A program made the position numbers and the translations under genes. Source: JACVRW01 sp035705985 (lineage in GTDB: Bacteria; Actinomycetota; Thermoleophilia; Solirubrobacterales; Thermoleophilaceae). Taken from it: a DNA stretch of 21,485 nucleotides. Within the stretch, counting starts at the first letter, position 1. Each line of letters begins with the position of its first letter. The stretch covers positions 1-21,485 of the forward strand of contig DASSVP010000170.1 of assembly GCA_035705985.1 (NCBI GenBank), given 5' to 3'. Below are positions 1-8,162 of the stretch, one piece after another. The notes under the pieces were generated by a model, which did not search any database, was not told where the DNA came from, and worked only from the letters and a program-made list of their open reading frames with translations.

Positions 1-145
1 CGCCGACGAACGCGGTCAGCAGCAGAAACCAGGGTGAGACCAGCGCGGACAGCGCGGCGCTGAGCAGCGTCACGGTGCCGGCGAGCGCGAACAGCACGCG
101 CTCCAGCGGCCAGCCACGCCGTGAGGTCGAGCAGGCAGCGCTCAT
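1..145 (-). CDS. YgaP-like (DUF2892) membrane protein, partial at the window edge
   Basis: Only the first 48 codons are inside the window; the gene runs off the left edge. The start ATG (143-145, minus) overlaps the stop of the ArsR gene as ATGA, so the two are probably translationally coupled. The translation has a short polar N-terminus with RRGWPLERVLFALAG, then a continuous hydrophobic stretch ending SPWFLLLTAFVG. This is the pattern of the YgaP transmembrane/DUF2892 family: a basic PLERV-type opening followed by two closely packed helices. Family members often sit beside rhodanese or thiol-responsive ArsR regulators, which fits the neighbour. The assignment rests on the N-terminal half only. 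Function beyond a small inner-membrane protein cannot be stated. Confidence 0.6.
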   Translation of the reverse strand, partial: MSAACSTSRRGWPLERVLFALAGTVTLLSAALSALVSPWFLLLTAFVG

Positions 146-495
146 GCGGCACCGCCGGCGAGCAGCTGGTCGAGCTCGGCTACCTGTTGACGCAGCCCGC
201 CGCAGACGAGCTCACACAGCTCGAAGATGGTGTCGTCGGCGATGGAGCAGCGCACGCGGTTGCCGTCGCGCTGACGGGCGACGATGCCGGCCTGCGCGAG
301 CACGCCGACGTGCTTGGAGACGTTCTGCTGGCTGGCGCCGAGCACCTCGGTGAGCTCGTTGATGGTCAGGGGCCCGTCGCGCAGCGCGTCCAGCAGGCGG
401 ATGCGCATGGGCTCGCCGATGACCCGAAAGCGCTGGGCGATGAGCTCGACGAGCGCCTCTGGAAGCGGGTGGGGGATGGGGGCTGGCTCGGTCAT
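142..495 (-). CDS. ArsR-family winged-helix transcriptional repressor
   Basis: A 117-residue protein starting MTEPAPIPHP; the frame is open further upstream, but that part does not look coding and this ATG lies just below a -10-like TATAGT. The winged-helix core is clear: RFRVIGEPMRIRLLDALRDG, then a recognition helix ASQQNVSKHVGVLAQAG, then a wing VARQRDGNRVRCSI. Length and layout fit ArsR/SmtB repressors, which leave DNA when a metal or thiol-reactive ligand binds. Three cysteines lie in the second half: one in the wing and two, four residues apart, in the last helix (ELCELVC). They could form the sensing site, but the classic CxC motif in the recognition helix is absent. The overlap with the downstream YgaP-like membrane gene suggests sulfide or persulfide sensing rather than arsenic; that is inference. 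Confidence 0.85.
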   Translation of the reverse strand: MTEPAPIPHPLPEALVELIAQRFRVIGEPMRIRLLDALRDGPLTINELTEVLGASQQNVSKHVGVLAQAGIVARQRDGNRVRCSIADDTIFELCELVCGGLRQQVAELDQLLAGGAA

Positions 496-502
496 GTGCA
501 CC

Positions 503-508
503 ACTATA
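503..508 (-). promoter_or_regulatory. Possible -10 element for the ArsR gene
   Basis: On the minus strand TATAGT is followed by seven bases and then the ArsR ATG at 495. That spacing puts the transcription start at or next to the start codon, as in leaderless actinobacterial transcripts. No convincing -35 hexamer is visible, so confidence is modest. The region 509-680 between this site and the next gene shows no other clear signal. Confidence 0.35.
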
Positions 509-923
509 CCACCGAACAGTTGTAGACACGCCGACGTCGTGCGAAGACGAGCTCGGCCGCGATCTCGCGCGTACATGGGCTGATCTGAGAGCACCTGAGC
601 CGCTTGCTGCGTCCGACCGAGCTTCGCCGCACCTTGCTCACCCGCGAACCTGCGCGCGCAGGCGGCGTTGTAAGGGTTGAGGGACCCGACTGTCGACGGA
701 AACCGGTAGATACGAAGAGGGCACGCCGTCGGCGACGGTCATCGCCGGCTGCTCGCCTGCGGGACCCCCGCGCGTAGCGCCGCGACCAAGCGTCAGAGGG
801 AAGTTCGTCTTCCTCGGCGATCAGAAGCTGAGTCTGCGGGGCGTCACCTACGGGCCGTTCGCGTCTCCTGATGACGCCGCGTCGGTCTTCGACCCGGAGA
901 TCGTCGAACGCGACTTCAGCCGG

Positions 924-3269
924 ATGGCGGCCAACGGGCTGAACTGCGTCCGGATCTACACGGTGCCGCCGCGTTGGATGCTGGACGCCGCGGCCGACCA
1001 CGGCCTGCTCGTGATGGTCGGGATCCCGTGGGAGCAGCACATCGCCTTCCTGGGCGACCGCGCCCGGCGTGCGTCCATCGAAACGCGCGTCGCGGAGGCG
1101 GTCCGCAGCTGCGCGAACCACCCTGCGGTGCTGTGCTTCGCGATCGGGAACGAGATCCCCGCTTCGATCGTCCGCTGGCACGGCCGTCGTAGGGTCGAGC
1201 GCTTCCTGCATCGTCTCTACCGCGTCGCAAAGGCGGAGGATCCCGATGCACTCGTCACCTACGTCAACTACCCGTCGACGGAGTACCTGCGGCTGCCCTT
1301 CGTGGACCTGGTCTGCTTCAACGTCTACCTCGAGTCTCGGGACCGCTTCGACGCATACCTCGCGCGGCTCCAGAACCTCGCCGACGAACGGCCGTTGATC
1401 ATGGCCGAGATCGGCCTCGACAGTCGCTCTCACGGGCACGCGCAGCAGGCGGAGGCGCTCGACTGGCAGATTCGTCTCGCCGGTGCCGCGGGCTGCGCCG
1501 GTGCAGTGGTATTCGCGTGGACCGACGAATGGCACCGCGGCGGCCACGACATCGCCGACTGGGACTTCGGGCTCACCACGCGGGACCGGCGGCCGAAGCC
1601 CGCGCTCGCCGCGGTTGCTCGCGCGTTTGCCGAGACCCCCTTTGCCGCCAGGACGAACTGGCCTCGCATCTCGGTCGTCGTGTGCACCTACAACGGCGCC
1701 GCCACGCTGGCGGACTGCCTCGACGGCCTCCAGAAGCTCGACTACCCGGACTACGAGGTCATCGTGGTGAGTGACGGGAGCACCGACTCGGTTCCGCACA
1801 TCGCCGCGGAGTACGACGTCCGGCTCCTGGAGACCGAGAATCGAGGGCTGGCGTCGGCGCGCAACACGGGATTCCGTGCCGCGACCGGCGACATCGTCGC
1901 CTACACCGACGACGATGCGCGGCCGGACAGCGACTGGCTCAAGTACCTGGCGCACACGTTCCTCACGACCGACTACGCGGCGGTGGGGGGCCCGAACCTC
2001 CTGCCGCCACACGCGGGCGCTGTGGAACAGTGCGTGGCCAACGCCCCCGGTGGGCCGACCCACGTGCTCCTCACCGATCGCGACGCCGAGCACATCCCGG
2101 GTTGCAACATGGCATTTCGCAGGTCCGCTCTCGAGGCGGTCGATGGGTTCGATCCGCAGTTCAGGGTCGCCGGCGACGATGTCGACATCTGCTGGCGGCT
2201 GCTCGACCGCGGTATGAAGCTCGGCTTCAATCCCGGCGCCGTCGTATGGCACCGCCGCCGTACGACCGTTGCCGCCTATTTTCGCCAGCAGCGCGGCTAC
2301 GGCCGCGCTGAGGCGATGCTCGAGCGAAAATGGCCCGAGAAGTACAGTCCCGCGGGGCACGTCGACTGGGGGGGCCGGCTATACGGCAACGGCTCGGCAC
2401 AGCACCGGGGCGGCTGGCGCTGGCGCATCTACTACGGCGGCTGGGGGACCGGCTTGTTCCAGTCGATTTACGGCCCCAGGCGCGGCCTTCTGGACTCGTT
2501 GCCTCTGATGCCGGAGTGGTACCTCGTCATCCTCGCGCTCGCGGGGCTGTCGGCGGCCGGAAGCCTGTGGCCGCCGCTACTGCTTGCGTTGCCGCTGCTC
2601 GGCCTCGCCGTCGGCGCGCTGATCTTCGACGGCGCGCTCGGTGGCGCGCGCGCGACCTTCCCCGGCGCCGGCGGGTCGCAGCCGCGGCTGCGACTCGTCA
2701 CGACGATGCTCTACTTCCTGCAGCCCGTCGCGCGGCTCTACGGCCGCCTCACGCACGGTTTGACGCCGTGGCGCCGCCGCGGCCCGCCCGGCTTCCGGCT
2801 GCCGGTGCCGCGCAAGGCGGCGCTCTGGAGTGAGCAATGGCACCCCACCGAGGACTACCTTCGGGGGATCTCCCATAGCCTCAAGGGGGACGGGAGCGTG
2901 GTCGTCTCGGGCGGGGACTGGGACCGCTGGGACTTGAAGGTGCGCGGCGGGTCGCTCGGCGTGGCAAAGCTGCTGGTGGCGTCCGAGGAGCACGGCGGCG
3001 GCCGGCAGCTGCTTCGCCTCGCCTGGCGGCCCGGCACGTCCCGAGGGGCGCTCGCGCTCGGCGGCCTTGTCGCGGGCCTCGGTGTCGCCGCCCTGCTGGG
3101 CGAAGCCTGGAACGCCGCGGCGATCATCGGCGTCGTCGCCGCTCTGCTGCTGATCCGCGTGCTCTACGAGTGCGCCGCGGCCACCGCGATCATCGGGCGC
3201 CTGGTGGATCACCCGGATGACTCATGCGCGCCGGTGCTGCACGACCTTGCCCCGCTACCCCGCGACTAG
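924..3269 (+). CDS. Glycoside hydrolase-glycosyltransferase family 2 fusion, membrane-bound
   Basis: The first ~240 residues are a TIM-barrel glycoside hydrolase of the clan-A type: NHPAVLCFAIGNEIP carries the acid/base Glu (codon 1152-1154) and PLIMAEIGLDS the nucleophile Glu (1407-1409). A complete GT2 domain follows: ISVVVCTYNGAATL, VVSDGSTD, the DDD metal site in AYTDDDARPDSDW, the GDDVDICWRL acceptor region and a QQRGYGRAEAML helix matching the QxxRW position. Hydrophobic segments lie near residues 540-590 and two more near the C-terminus, so the protein is likely anchored in the membrane with the GT side in the cytoplasm. ATG 924 is the first canonical start, but homologous-looking sequence (GKFVFLGDQKLSLRGVTYGP) continues upstream in frame to 681 without any ATG, GTG or TTG. 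The N-terminus is therefore probably longer. The 3' end overlaps the exporter gene. Substrate unknown. Confidence 0.85.
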   Translation: MAANGLNCVRIYTVPPRWMLDAAADHGLLVMVGIPWEQHIAFLGDRARRASIETRVAEAVRSCANHPAVLCFAIGNEIPASIVRWHGRRRVERFLHRLYRVAKAEDPDALVTYVNYPSTEYLRLPFVDLVCFNVYLESRDRFDAYLARLQNLADERPLIMAEIGLDSRSHGHAQQAEALDWQIRLAGAAGCAGAVVFAWTDEWHRGGHDIADWDFGLTTRDRRPKPALAAVARAFAETPFAARTNWPRISVVVCTYNGAATLADCLDGLQKLDYPDYEVIVVSDGSTDSVPHIAAEYDVRLLETENRGLASARNTGFRAATGDIVAYTDDDARPDSDWLKYLAHTFLTTDYAAVGGPNLLPPHAGAVEQCVANAPGGPTHVLLTDRDAEHIPGCNMAFRRSALEAVDGFDPQFRVAGDDVDICWRLLDRGMKLGFNPGAVVWHRRRTTVAAYFRQQRGYGRAEAMLERKWPEKYSPAGHVDWGGRLYGNGSAQHRGGWRWRIYYGGWGTGLFQSIYGPRRGLLDSLPLMPEWYLVILALAGLSAAGSLWPPLLLALPLLGLAVGALIFDGALGGARATFPGAGGSQPRLRLVTTMLYFLQPVARLYGRLTHGLTPWRRRGPPGFRLPVPRKAALWSEQWHPTEDYLRGISHSLKGDGSVVVSGGDWDRWDLKVRGGSLGVAKLLVASEEHGGGRQLLRLAWRPGTSRGALALGGLVAGLGVAALLGEAWNAAAIIGVVAALLLIRVLYECAAATAIIGRLVDHPDDSCAPVLHDLAPLPRD

Positions 3270-5128
3270 CGTACCGTCAGGTGGAAGCCGCGATCAGCGA
3301 TTCCGAGGCGGGCGCCAGCTCACTGCGGCGCCAGCTCCGCCTGCTGAAGTACGCGCGGGGCCAGTGGCGCGCCGTGCTCGCGCTGTTCTCGACGATGTTC
3401 GTGGACATCGCCCTCGACCTGCTGAAGCCCTGGCCGCTGAAGCTGATCATCGACAACGTTCTCGGCGACGAGCCCACGCCGGACGTGCTCACGAGCGTCC
3501 TGCCCGGATCGGCCGATCCTCGGGGTCTCGCGGCCTGGGCCGCCGGCGCGGTCGTGCTGATCTTCCTGCTCGGCACCGCGAGCTCGGCCTTCTACAACTA
3601 CCTCTCACTGCGGCTCGGGCAGCGCATGACGTTCCAGCTCGCGGGCGATCTGTTCGCGCACCTGCAGCGGATGTCGCTCCTCTTCCACAGCCGCAGGTCG
3701 CTCGGCGACATGATCGCGCGGGTCACCGGCGACTCGTACTGCGTGAGCACGCTCGTGACCGACGCCCTGCTCCCGGCAGTGCAGGCCGTGGTGATGCTCG
3801 TCGCGATGTTCGTTGTGATGTGGAGCCTGCAGCCGACGCTGACGCTGCTGGCAATCGGAGTCATACCCTTCCTCGCAATCGTGATTCGCTGGCTCGGACG
3901 GCCGATCAAGGACCGGACGCGAGAACAGCGCGACCTCGAAGGCAAGATGATCTCCGTCGTGGAGCAGACGCTCGGCGCCGTCCCGGCGGTGCAGGCCTTC
4001 ACCCGCGAGGACATCGAGGAGCAGCGCTTTCGCCACTACGCCGACCGAACGCTGATCGCGTACCTCCGAGTCACGCTGGCGGGAATCTGGTTCGAGGTCT
4101 TCGCGGGCATCGTCACCACTCTCGGCACGGCCGGGATCATGTATCTGGGCGCCGACCTCGCCCTGCGCGGCGAGCTCACCCCCGGGACGATCATCGTCTT
4201 CCTCTCGTATCTGTCGTCGCTGTACGACCCGCTCGACTCGATCACCCACACGACACAGACCGCTCAGGGCGCGGCGGCCGAGGCAGACCGCGTCATGGAG
4301 GTGCTGGAGACCGAGCCGGAGATCCAGGACCGTCCGCATGCCATCGAGGCCCGCCGCGTCCGCGGCCAGATCCGCTACGACGATGTGACCTTCGGCTACG
4401 CGCCCGGCAACCCTGTTCTCAAGCACGTCTCGCTCGCGGCAGGACCGGGTGACGTCGTCGCGATCGTCGGGCCAACCGGAGCCGGCAAGACGACGCTCGT
4501 CAACATGCTCGTCCGGTTCTACGACCCATGGTCAGGCGCAATCACGCTGGACGGTCACGACCTGCGCGACCTGCAGCACCGCTCGCTCCGCCGCCAGATC
4601 GCGCTCGTCCTGCAGGACCCCTTCATCCTGCCGACCACGATCCACGAAAACATTGCGTTCGGCCGTCCGGACGCGAGCTTCGAGGACATCACCGCCGCCG
4701 CCGCGGCGGCGAACGCGCACGAGTTCATCGCGCGGCTGCCGCAGGGCTACGACACCGAGGTGGGCGAGCGGGGGGCGACGCTTTCGGGTGGTGAGAAGCA
4801 GCGGCTGTCGATCGCCCGTGCGTTCCTGAAGGACGCACCGATCCTCATCCTCGACGAGCCAACCTCGGCGCTCGACGCGCGCACCGAGGGTCAGCTGCTC
4901 GATGCACTCGATCGCCTGGTGGAGCATCGAGTCGCGTTCGTGATCGCGCACAGGCTCTCGACGATCAAGCGCGCGACGCAGATCCTCGTTCTGGACCGCG
5001 GTGAGATCGTCGAGCGTGGGAGCGAACAGGAGCTGCTCGCGAAGGGAGGCCTGTACGCGGCTCTACTCGCCCAGCAGACCGGGTCGCGCAGCTCAGAGCC
5101 CATAGTCGGTGGGGCCGGTGACGGGTAG
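3224..5128 (+). CDS. ABC exporter, fused permease and ATPase (MsbA/multidrug type)
   Basis: A 634-residue half-transporter with a six-helix membrane domain (roughly residues 40-340) followed by a nucleotide-binding domain. Visible ATPase motifs in order are Walker A GPTGAGKTT (416-424), the Q-loop LVLQDPFILPTTI, the signature LSGGEKQR (520-527), Walker B ILILDEPTSALD (540-551) and the switch His in IAHRLST (576). This layout is that of homodimeric exporters of lipids, lipid-linked sugars, drugs or peptides. The called ATG overlaps the upstream gene by 46 bases; an in-frame GTG at 3281 would remove the overlap and is an alternative start. Neither has a strong Shine-Dalgarno. Being between glycosyltransferase genes suggests export of a glycolipid or glycan precursor across the membrane; that is inferred from context only. 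Confidence 0.92.
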   Translation: MRAGAARPCPATPRLAYRQVEAAISDSEAGASSLRRQLRLLKYARGQWRAVLALFSTMFVDIALDLLKPWPLKLIIDNVLGDEPTPDVLTSVLPGSADPRGLAAWAAGAVVLIFLLGTASSAFYNYLSLRLGQRMTFQLAGDLFAHLQRMSLLFHSRRSLGDMIARVTGDSYCVSTLVTDALLPAVQAVVMLVAMFVVMWSLQPTLTLLAIGVIPFLAIVIRWLGRPIKDRTREQRDLEGKMISVVEQTLGAVPAVQAFTREDIEEQRFRHYADRTLIAYLRVTLAGIWFEVFAGIVTTLGTAGIMYLGADLALRGELTPGTIIVFLSYLSSLYDPLDSITHTTQTAQGAAAEADRVMEVLETEPEIQDRPHAIEARRVRGQIRYDDVTFGYAPGNPVLKHVSLAAGPGDVVAIVGPTGAGKTTLVNMLVRFYDPWSGAITLDGHDLRDLQHRSLRRQIALVLQDPFILPTTIHENIAFGRPDASFEDITAAAAAANAHEFIARLPQGYDTEVGERGATLSGGEKQRLSIARAFLKDAPILILDEPTSALDARTEGQLLDALDRLVEHRVAFVIAHRLSTIKRATQILVLDRGEIVERGSEQELLAKGGLYAALLAQQTGSRSSEPIVGGAGDG

Positions 5129-6173
5129 CGCGGAACGGCGGCTCCGGATCGCGCAGGTGGCCCCGGTGGGGACCGCGGTGAGGCCCGGGGTAGGCGAGTC
5201 CGTCGAGCAACTCGTCTCCCTCCTCTCGGAGGAGCTCGTGCGGCGCGGGCACGAGGTGACGCTGTTCGCGACCGGCGACTCGATCACGTCCGCCGAGCTG
5301 CGGTCTGTCTACGACCGAGGCTACGAGCACGACGAGACGCTCTGGTGGGACTGGCAGTTCAGCGAGAGCATGCATGTGAGCGCGGCGTATGCGGAGGCGG
5401 ACGCGTTCGACGTGATCCACTGCCACAGCTATCCCCACGCGCTGCCGCTCACGCCGTTCATAAGCACCCCGAACGTGCAGAGCTATCACGTGGAGATGAG
5501 CCCGGTGGTGGTGAAGGCCTACCGCAGCTTCGAGGACGTGCAGCTCGTGGTCCCATCCCGCTTCCAGGCGCGCCACTTCGACGGCAGGCCGAACGTGACG
5601 CTGATTCCACACGGCATCGACACGAGCGCACTCCCGTACGGCGAGGGGGCCGGCGGCTATCTGCTGTTCCTCGGTCGGATGATCCGGGACAAGGGGCCTG
5701 CGAGGGCGGTGGCGATCGCACGGGAGGCAGGCATGCCGCTGGTGCTCGCGGGGCCCGCCGAGGAGCACTTCGACGATGAGGTCGCACCGCTCATCGACGG
5801 CGAGCAGGTGAGGTACGTCGGGCGCGTGAACCCACCCGAGCGTGACCGCCTGCTGGCGGACGCCGCTGCGCTCGTGTATCCGCTGCTCCATCCGGAGCCG
5901 TTTGGACTCGTCGTGATCGAGGCGATGGCGTGCGGGACGCCGGTCGTCGCACCGACGATCGGCGCCGTGCCGGAGCTGGTGCAGCCTGGTGTCGGCGGCT
6001 ACCTCGGCGACTCACCGGACCGGCTGGCCGCGCTCATTCCGAGGGCGCTCGAACTCGACCGTGAGCAGGTCCGCGCGAGCGCCGTCGACCGCTTCGACTT
6101 CCGGCGGATGGTCGACGACCACGAGAATCTCTACATCCGTCTGGCGGCGAACGTCGCGACGGCGCGCCCGTGA
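5109..6173 (+). CDS. Glycosyltransferase family 4 (GT-B fold)
   Basis: A 354-residue retaining GT-B glycosyltransferase. The N-terminal half has RIAQVAPVGTAV, a glycine-rich GVGESVEQLV loop and LVRRGHEVTLFATGDS, the acceptor-side pattern of GT4 enzymes. The donor-side half has YLLFLGRMIRDKGPARAV and the EX7E-type signature EPFGLVVIEAMACGTPVVAP with Glu263 and Glu271, which bind the nucleotide-sugar. The GTG start at 5109 overlaps the exporter stop by 20 bases; another GTG at 5118 sits just after GGTGGGG and is a plausible alternative. It is probably cytoplasmic, adding a hexose to the molecule handled by the neighbouring exporter. Donor and acceptor cannot be read from sequence. Confidence 0.9.
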   Translation: MGPVTGSAERRLRIAQVAPVGTAVRPGVGESVEQLVSLLSEELVRRGHEVTLFATGDSITSAELRSVYDRGYEHDETLWWDWQFSESMHVSAAYAEADAFDVIHCHSYPHALPLTPFISTPNVQSYHVEMSPVVVKAYRSFEDVQLVVPSRFQARHFDGRPNVTLIPHGIDTSALPYGEGAGGYLLFLGRMIRDKGPARAVAIAREAGMPLVLAGPAEEHFDDEVAPLIDGEQVRYVGRVNPPERDRLLADAAALVYPLLHPEPFGLVVIEAMACGTPVVAPTIGAVPELVQPGVGGYLGDSPDRLAALIPRALELDREQVRASAVDRFDFRRMVDDHENLYIRLAANVATARP

Positions 6174-6955
6174 CGGCGCGCGGTGTAGTGGTGGTGACGG
6201 CGCACCCCGATGACGAGACGCTCATCGCCGGCGGTGTGCTGGCGGCGTGCTCGGCGGCTGGGCTCGAAACCGGCGTCATCTGCCTGACGCGCGGGGAACA
6301 CGGCCCGATCGCCGACCCCGCGCTCGCGACCCGCGACACCCTGGGCGACGTACGGGAGGCCGAGCTGAGAGACGCGTGCGCCGACCTCGGTGTGTCCTGG
6401 GTCAAATGCTATCGGCGCCAGGACGCGCATCTGCCCTGGACCAATTCCACCGCCGTCACGCGGCAGATCGCGCAGTCGATAGACGCGAGTCGGCCCCGCG
6501 CCGTCATAACGTTCGGGGAGGACGGTCTCTATTACCACCCGGACCACATCGCGGTGCACCGCTTCACGCGCCGTGCGCTCGATCTGGTTGCGCTCGCCTC
6601 GCCGCGCCGGCGTCCGTGGCTGTATGAGGCCGTCTGGCGTGCCGGCCGCGTCGTCGAGCTGGCGCGAGCGATGCGTGAGCGCGGCCTGCCGAGCGACCTA
6701 TGGGGAATCGCCCCTGCCGACTTCGGCGTGGAGGACGAGGATGGCGCCGTCGAGCTCGACGTGCGCCCGTTCCTCGAGCGCAAGCTGAGCGCACTTCGGC
6801 GCCACCGGAGCCAGCTTGATCCCGGTCACCTCTTCTCGGCGCTCCCGGCGGACCTCGCCGAGCGCCACCTCGGATGGGAGCGGTTCCGTCGCGTCTGGCC
6901 GGCTCGCGGAAGACGAGACTGGCTCACGGACGTAGTCGCGGAGGCCCGTGGCTGA
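6170..6955 (+). CDS. PIG-L/LmbE-family N-deacetylase
   Basis: A 261-residue protein with the metal-binding motif of the LmbE/PIG-L deacetylases, AHPDDE at residues 11-16, and the second zinc-binding motif HPDH at residues 123-126. Family members such as MshB and PIG-L remove the acetyl group from N-acetylglucosaminyl compounds, leaving a free amine. The start is GTG at 6170, sharing GTGA with the stop of the GT4 gene; the next gene overlaps its end by 8 bases, so it belongs to one transcription unit with the glycosyltransferases. The likely job is deacetylating an amino sugar added by a partner enzyme. A role in mycothiol synthesis is possible in principle, but the surrounding genes do not include other mycothiol genes. 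Confidence 0.9.
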   Translation: MTARGVVVVTAHPDDETLIAGGVLAACSAAGLETGVICLTRGEHGPIADPALATRDTLGDVREAELRDACADLGVSWVKCYRRQDAHLPWTNSTAVTRQIAQSIDASRPRAVITFGEDGLYYHPDHIAVHRFTRRALDLVALASPRRRPWLYEAVWRAGRVVELARAMRERGLPSDLWGIAPADFGVEDEDGAVELDVRPFLERKLSALRRHRSQLDPGHLFSALPADLAERHLGWERFRRVWPARGRRDWLTDVVAEARG

Positions 6956-8147
6956 GCGGCTCTTGATCGTGGTGGCCGGAGGCATCGGCGCGATGCCATT
7001 CGCTGGGGTGGCGTGGCAGGTGCTGCAATACCTCGAGGGATTCCGACGGCTCGGCCACGAGGTGTTCTACCTCGAGGACACGCGCCGCTGGCCGTACGAC
7101 CCCGACCAGGAGACGGTCAGCGACGACGCAAGCGCCCCGGTCGCCTACGTGAGGCGTCTGCTCGAGCGCGTCGGGCTCGGGAACTGCTGGGCGTATCGAG
7201 ATGTCGTGCAGGACGGAAGGGTGCACGGCGTGTCGGAGGAGCAACTCCATCGGACACTCGCCTCCGCCCACGCGCTGGTGAACGTCAGCGGCGTCACCGC
7301 CCTGCGCGACGCCCAGCTCGAGGTTCCGGTTCGCATCTACCTGGAGACCGACCCGGTGCTGCCGCAGATAGAGGTCGACCAGGGAAATGAGTTCACGATC
7401 GACCTTCTGGCTGCCCATACGCATCACTTCACGTACGGCGCCAACCTCAACGCTCCGGAGTGCCCACTGCCGCCCGGGCGCTTCTCCTACCATGCGACAA
7501 GACCTCCGGTCGTGCTCGACTGGTGGGCTCCTTTGGAGGGCGACTTCGCCGATCGCCCGTTCACGACCGTCTCGAACTGGGAGCAGACGGACAAGGATGT
7601 CGAGTGGCAGGGACGGCTCCACCGATGGAGCAAGCACCGCGAGTTCGAGCGCTTCCTCGATCTCCCCGCGGCTGTCGAGCGGCCACTGGAGCTCGCGCTC
7701 GCGCTCGACGACGAGGACACGATCGCGAGGATCGAGGCGGCCGGCTGGCGGGTCGTGCCAGCGAGGCCGCTCTCGAAAGACGTCGATCTCTACCGCGATT
7801 ACATTCGCTCGTCGGCAGGCGAATTTTCCGTGGCCAAGGAGCAGTACGTGCGCTTCCGCAGCGGGTGGTTCAGCGACCGCACGGCCTGTTATCTGGCGGC
7901 CGCCAAGCCCGCGGTCGTGCAGGACACCGCGTTCGACTGCGCGCTTCCAACCGGCGACGGCCTCTTTGCGTTTGAATCGATCGACGACATCGTGGCCGCC
8001 TTCGCTGCGATCGATGCAGACTACGCCCGCCACAGCGCGGCGGCGCGGGCGCTCGCCGAGGAGTACCTCAGTTCGGACATCGTGCTGGCTCGGCTGCTCG
8101 AGGACGCCGGCCTGCCCGCCGGTAACGCGCCGGCAGACGCGCGCTGA
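6948..8147 (+). CDS. Glycosyltransferase-like protein, family not assigned
   Basis: A 399-residue protein with a GT-B-like shape. It opens LLIVVAGGIGAMPFAGVAWQVLQYLEGFRRLGHEVFYLED, an N-terminal Rossmann strand plus acceptor helix. Near the end it has RTACYLAAAKPAVVQDT, then LPTGDGLFAFESIDDIVAAFAAID, which resembles the donor-binding end of GT4/GT1 enzymes where a sugar nucleotide's diphosphate and ribose are held. The EX7E motif is not obvious. The middle contains a distinctive FTTVSNWEQTDKDVEW segment that I cannot place. The GTG start overlaps the deacetylase by 8 bases, making it the fifth gene of the operon. It is most likely a second sugar transferase of the same pathway; a non-catalytic GT homologue is possible. 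Confidence 0.65.
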   Translation: MAERLLIVVAGGIGAMPFAGVAWQVLQYLEGFRRLGHEVFYLEDTRRWPYDPDQETVSDDASAPVAYVRRLLERVGLGNCWAYRDVVQDGRVHGVSEEQLHRTLASAHALVNVSGVTALRDAQLEVPVRIYLETDPVLPQIEVDQGNEFTIDLLAAHTHHFTYGANLNAPECPLPPGRFSYHATRPPVVLDWWAPLEGDFADRPFTTVSNWEQTDKDVEWQGRLHRWSKHREFERFLDLPAAVERPLELALALDDEDTIARIEAAGWRVVPARPLSKDVDLYRDYIRSSAGEFSVAKEQYVRFRSGWFSDRTACYLAAAKPAVVQDTAFDCALPTGDGLFAFESIDDIVAAFAAIDADYARHSAAARALAEEYLSSDIVLARLLEDAGLPAGNAPADAR

Positions 8148-8162
8148 GCGGCGCCCGCTAGA

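Noticed and set aside
691..716. Second TGTCGA hexamer as an ECF42 promoter for the glycan operon
   Set aside because: At 16-17 bases downstream the sequence reads CGAA or GAAG, not CGAC or CGTC, so the -10 part is missing.
504..2360. Very long open frame (618 codons) on the minus strand opposite the hydrolase-GT2 gene
   Set aside because: It is the antisense shadow of a high-GC gene: the translation is rich in Arg, Val and Asp without motifs, while the plus strand shows full GH and GT2 motifs.
8147..8159. Hairpin AGCGG-CGC-CCGCT as a terminator between convergent genes
   Set aside because: Only a five-base stem and no U-run; too weak to call.
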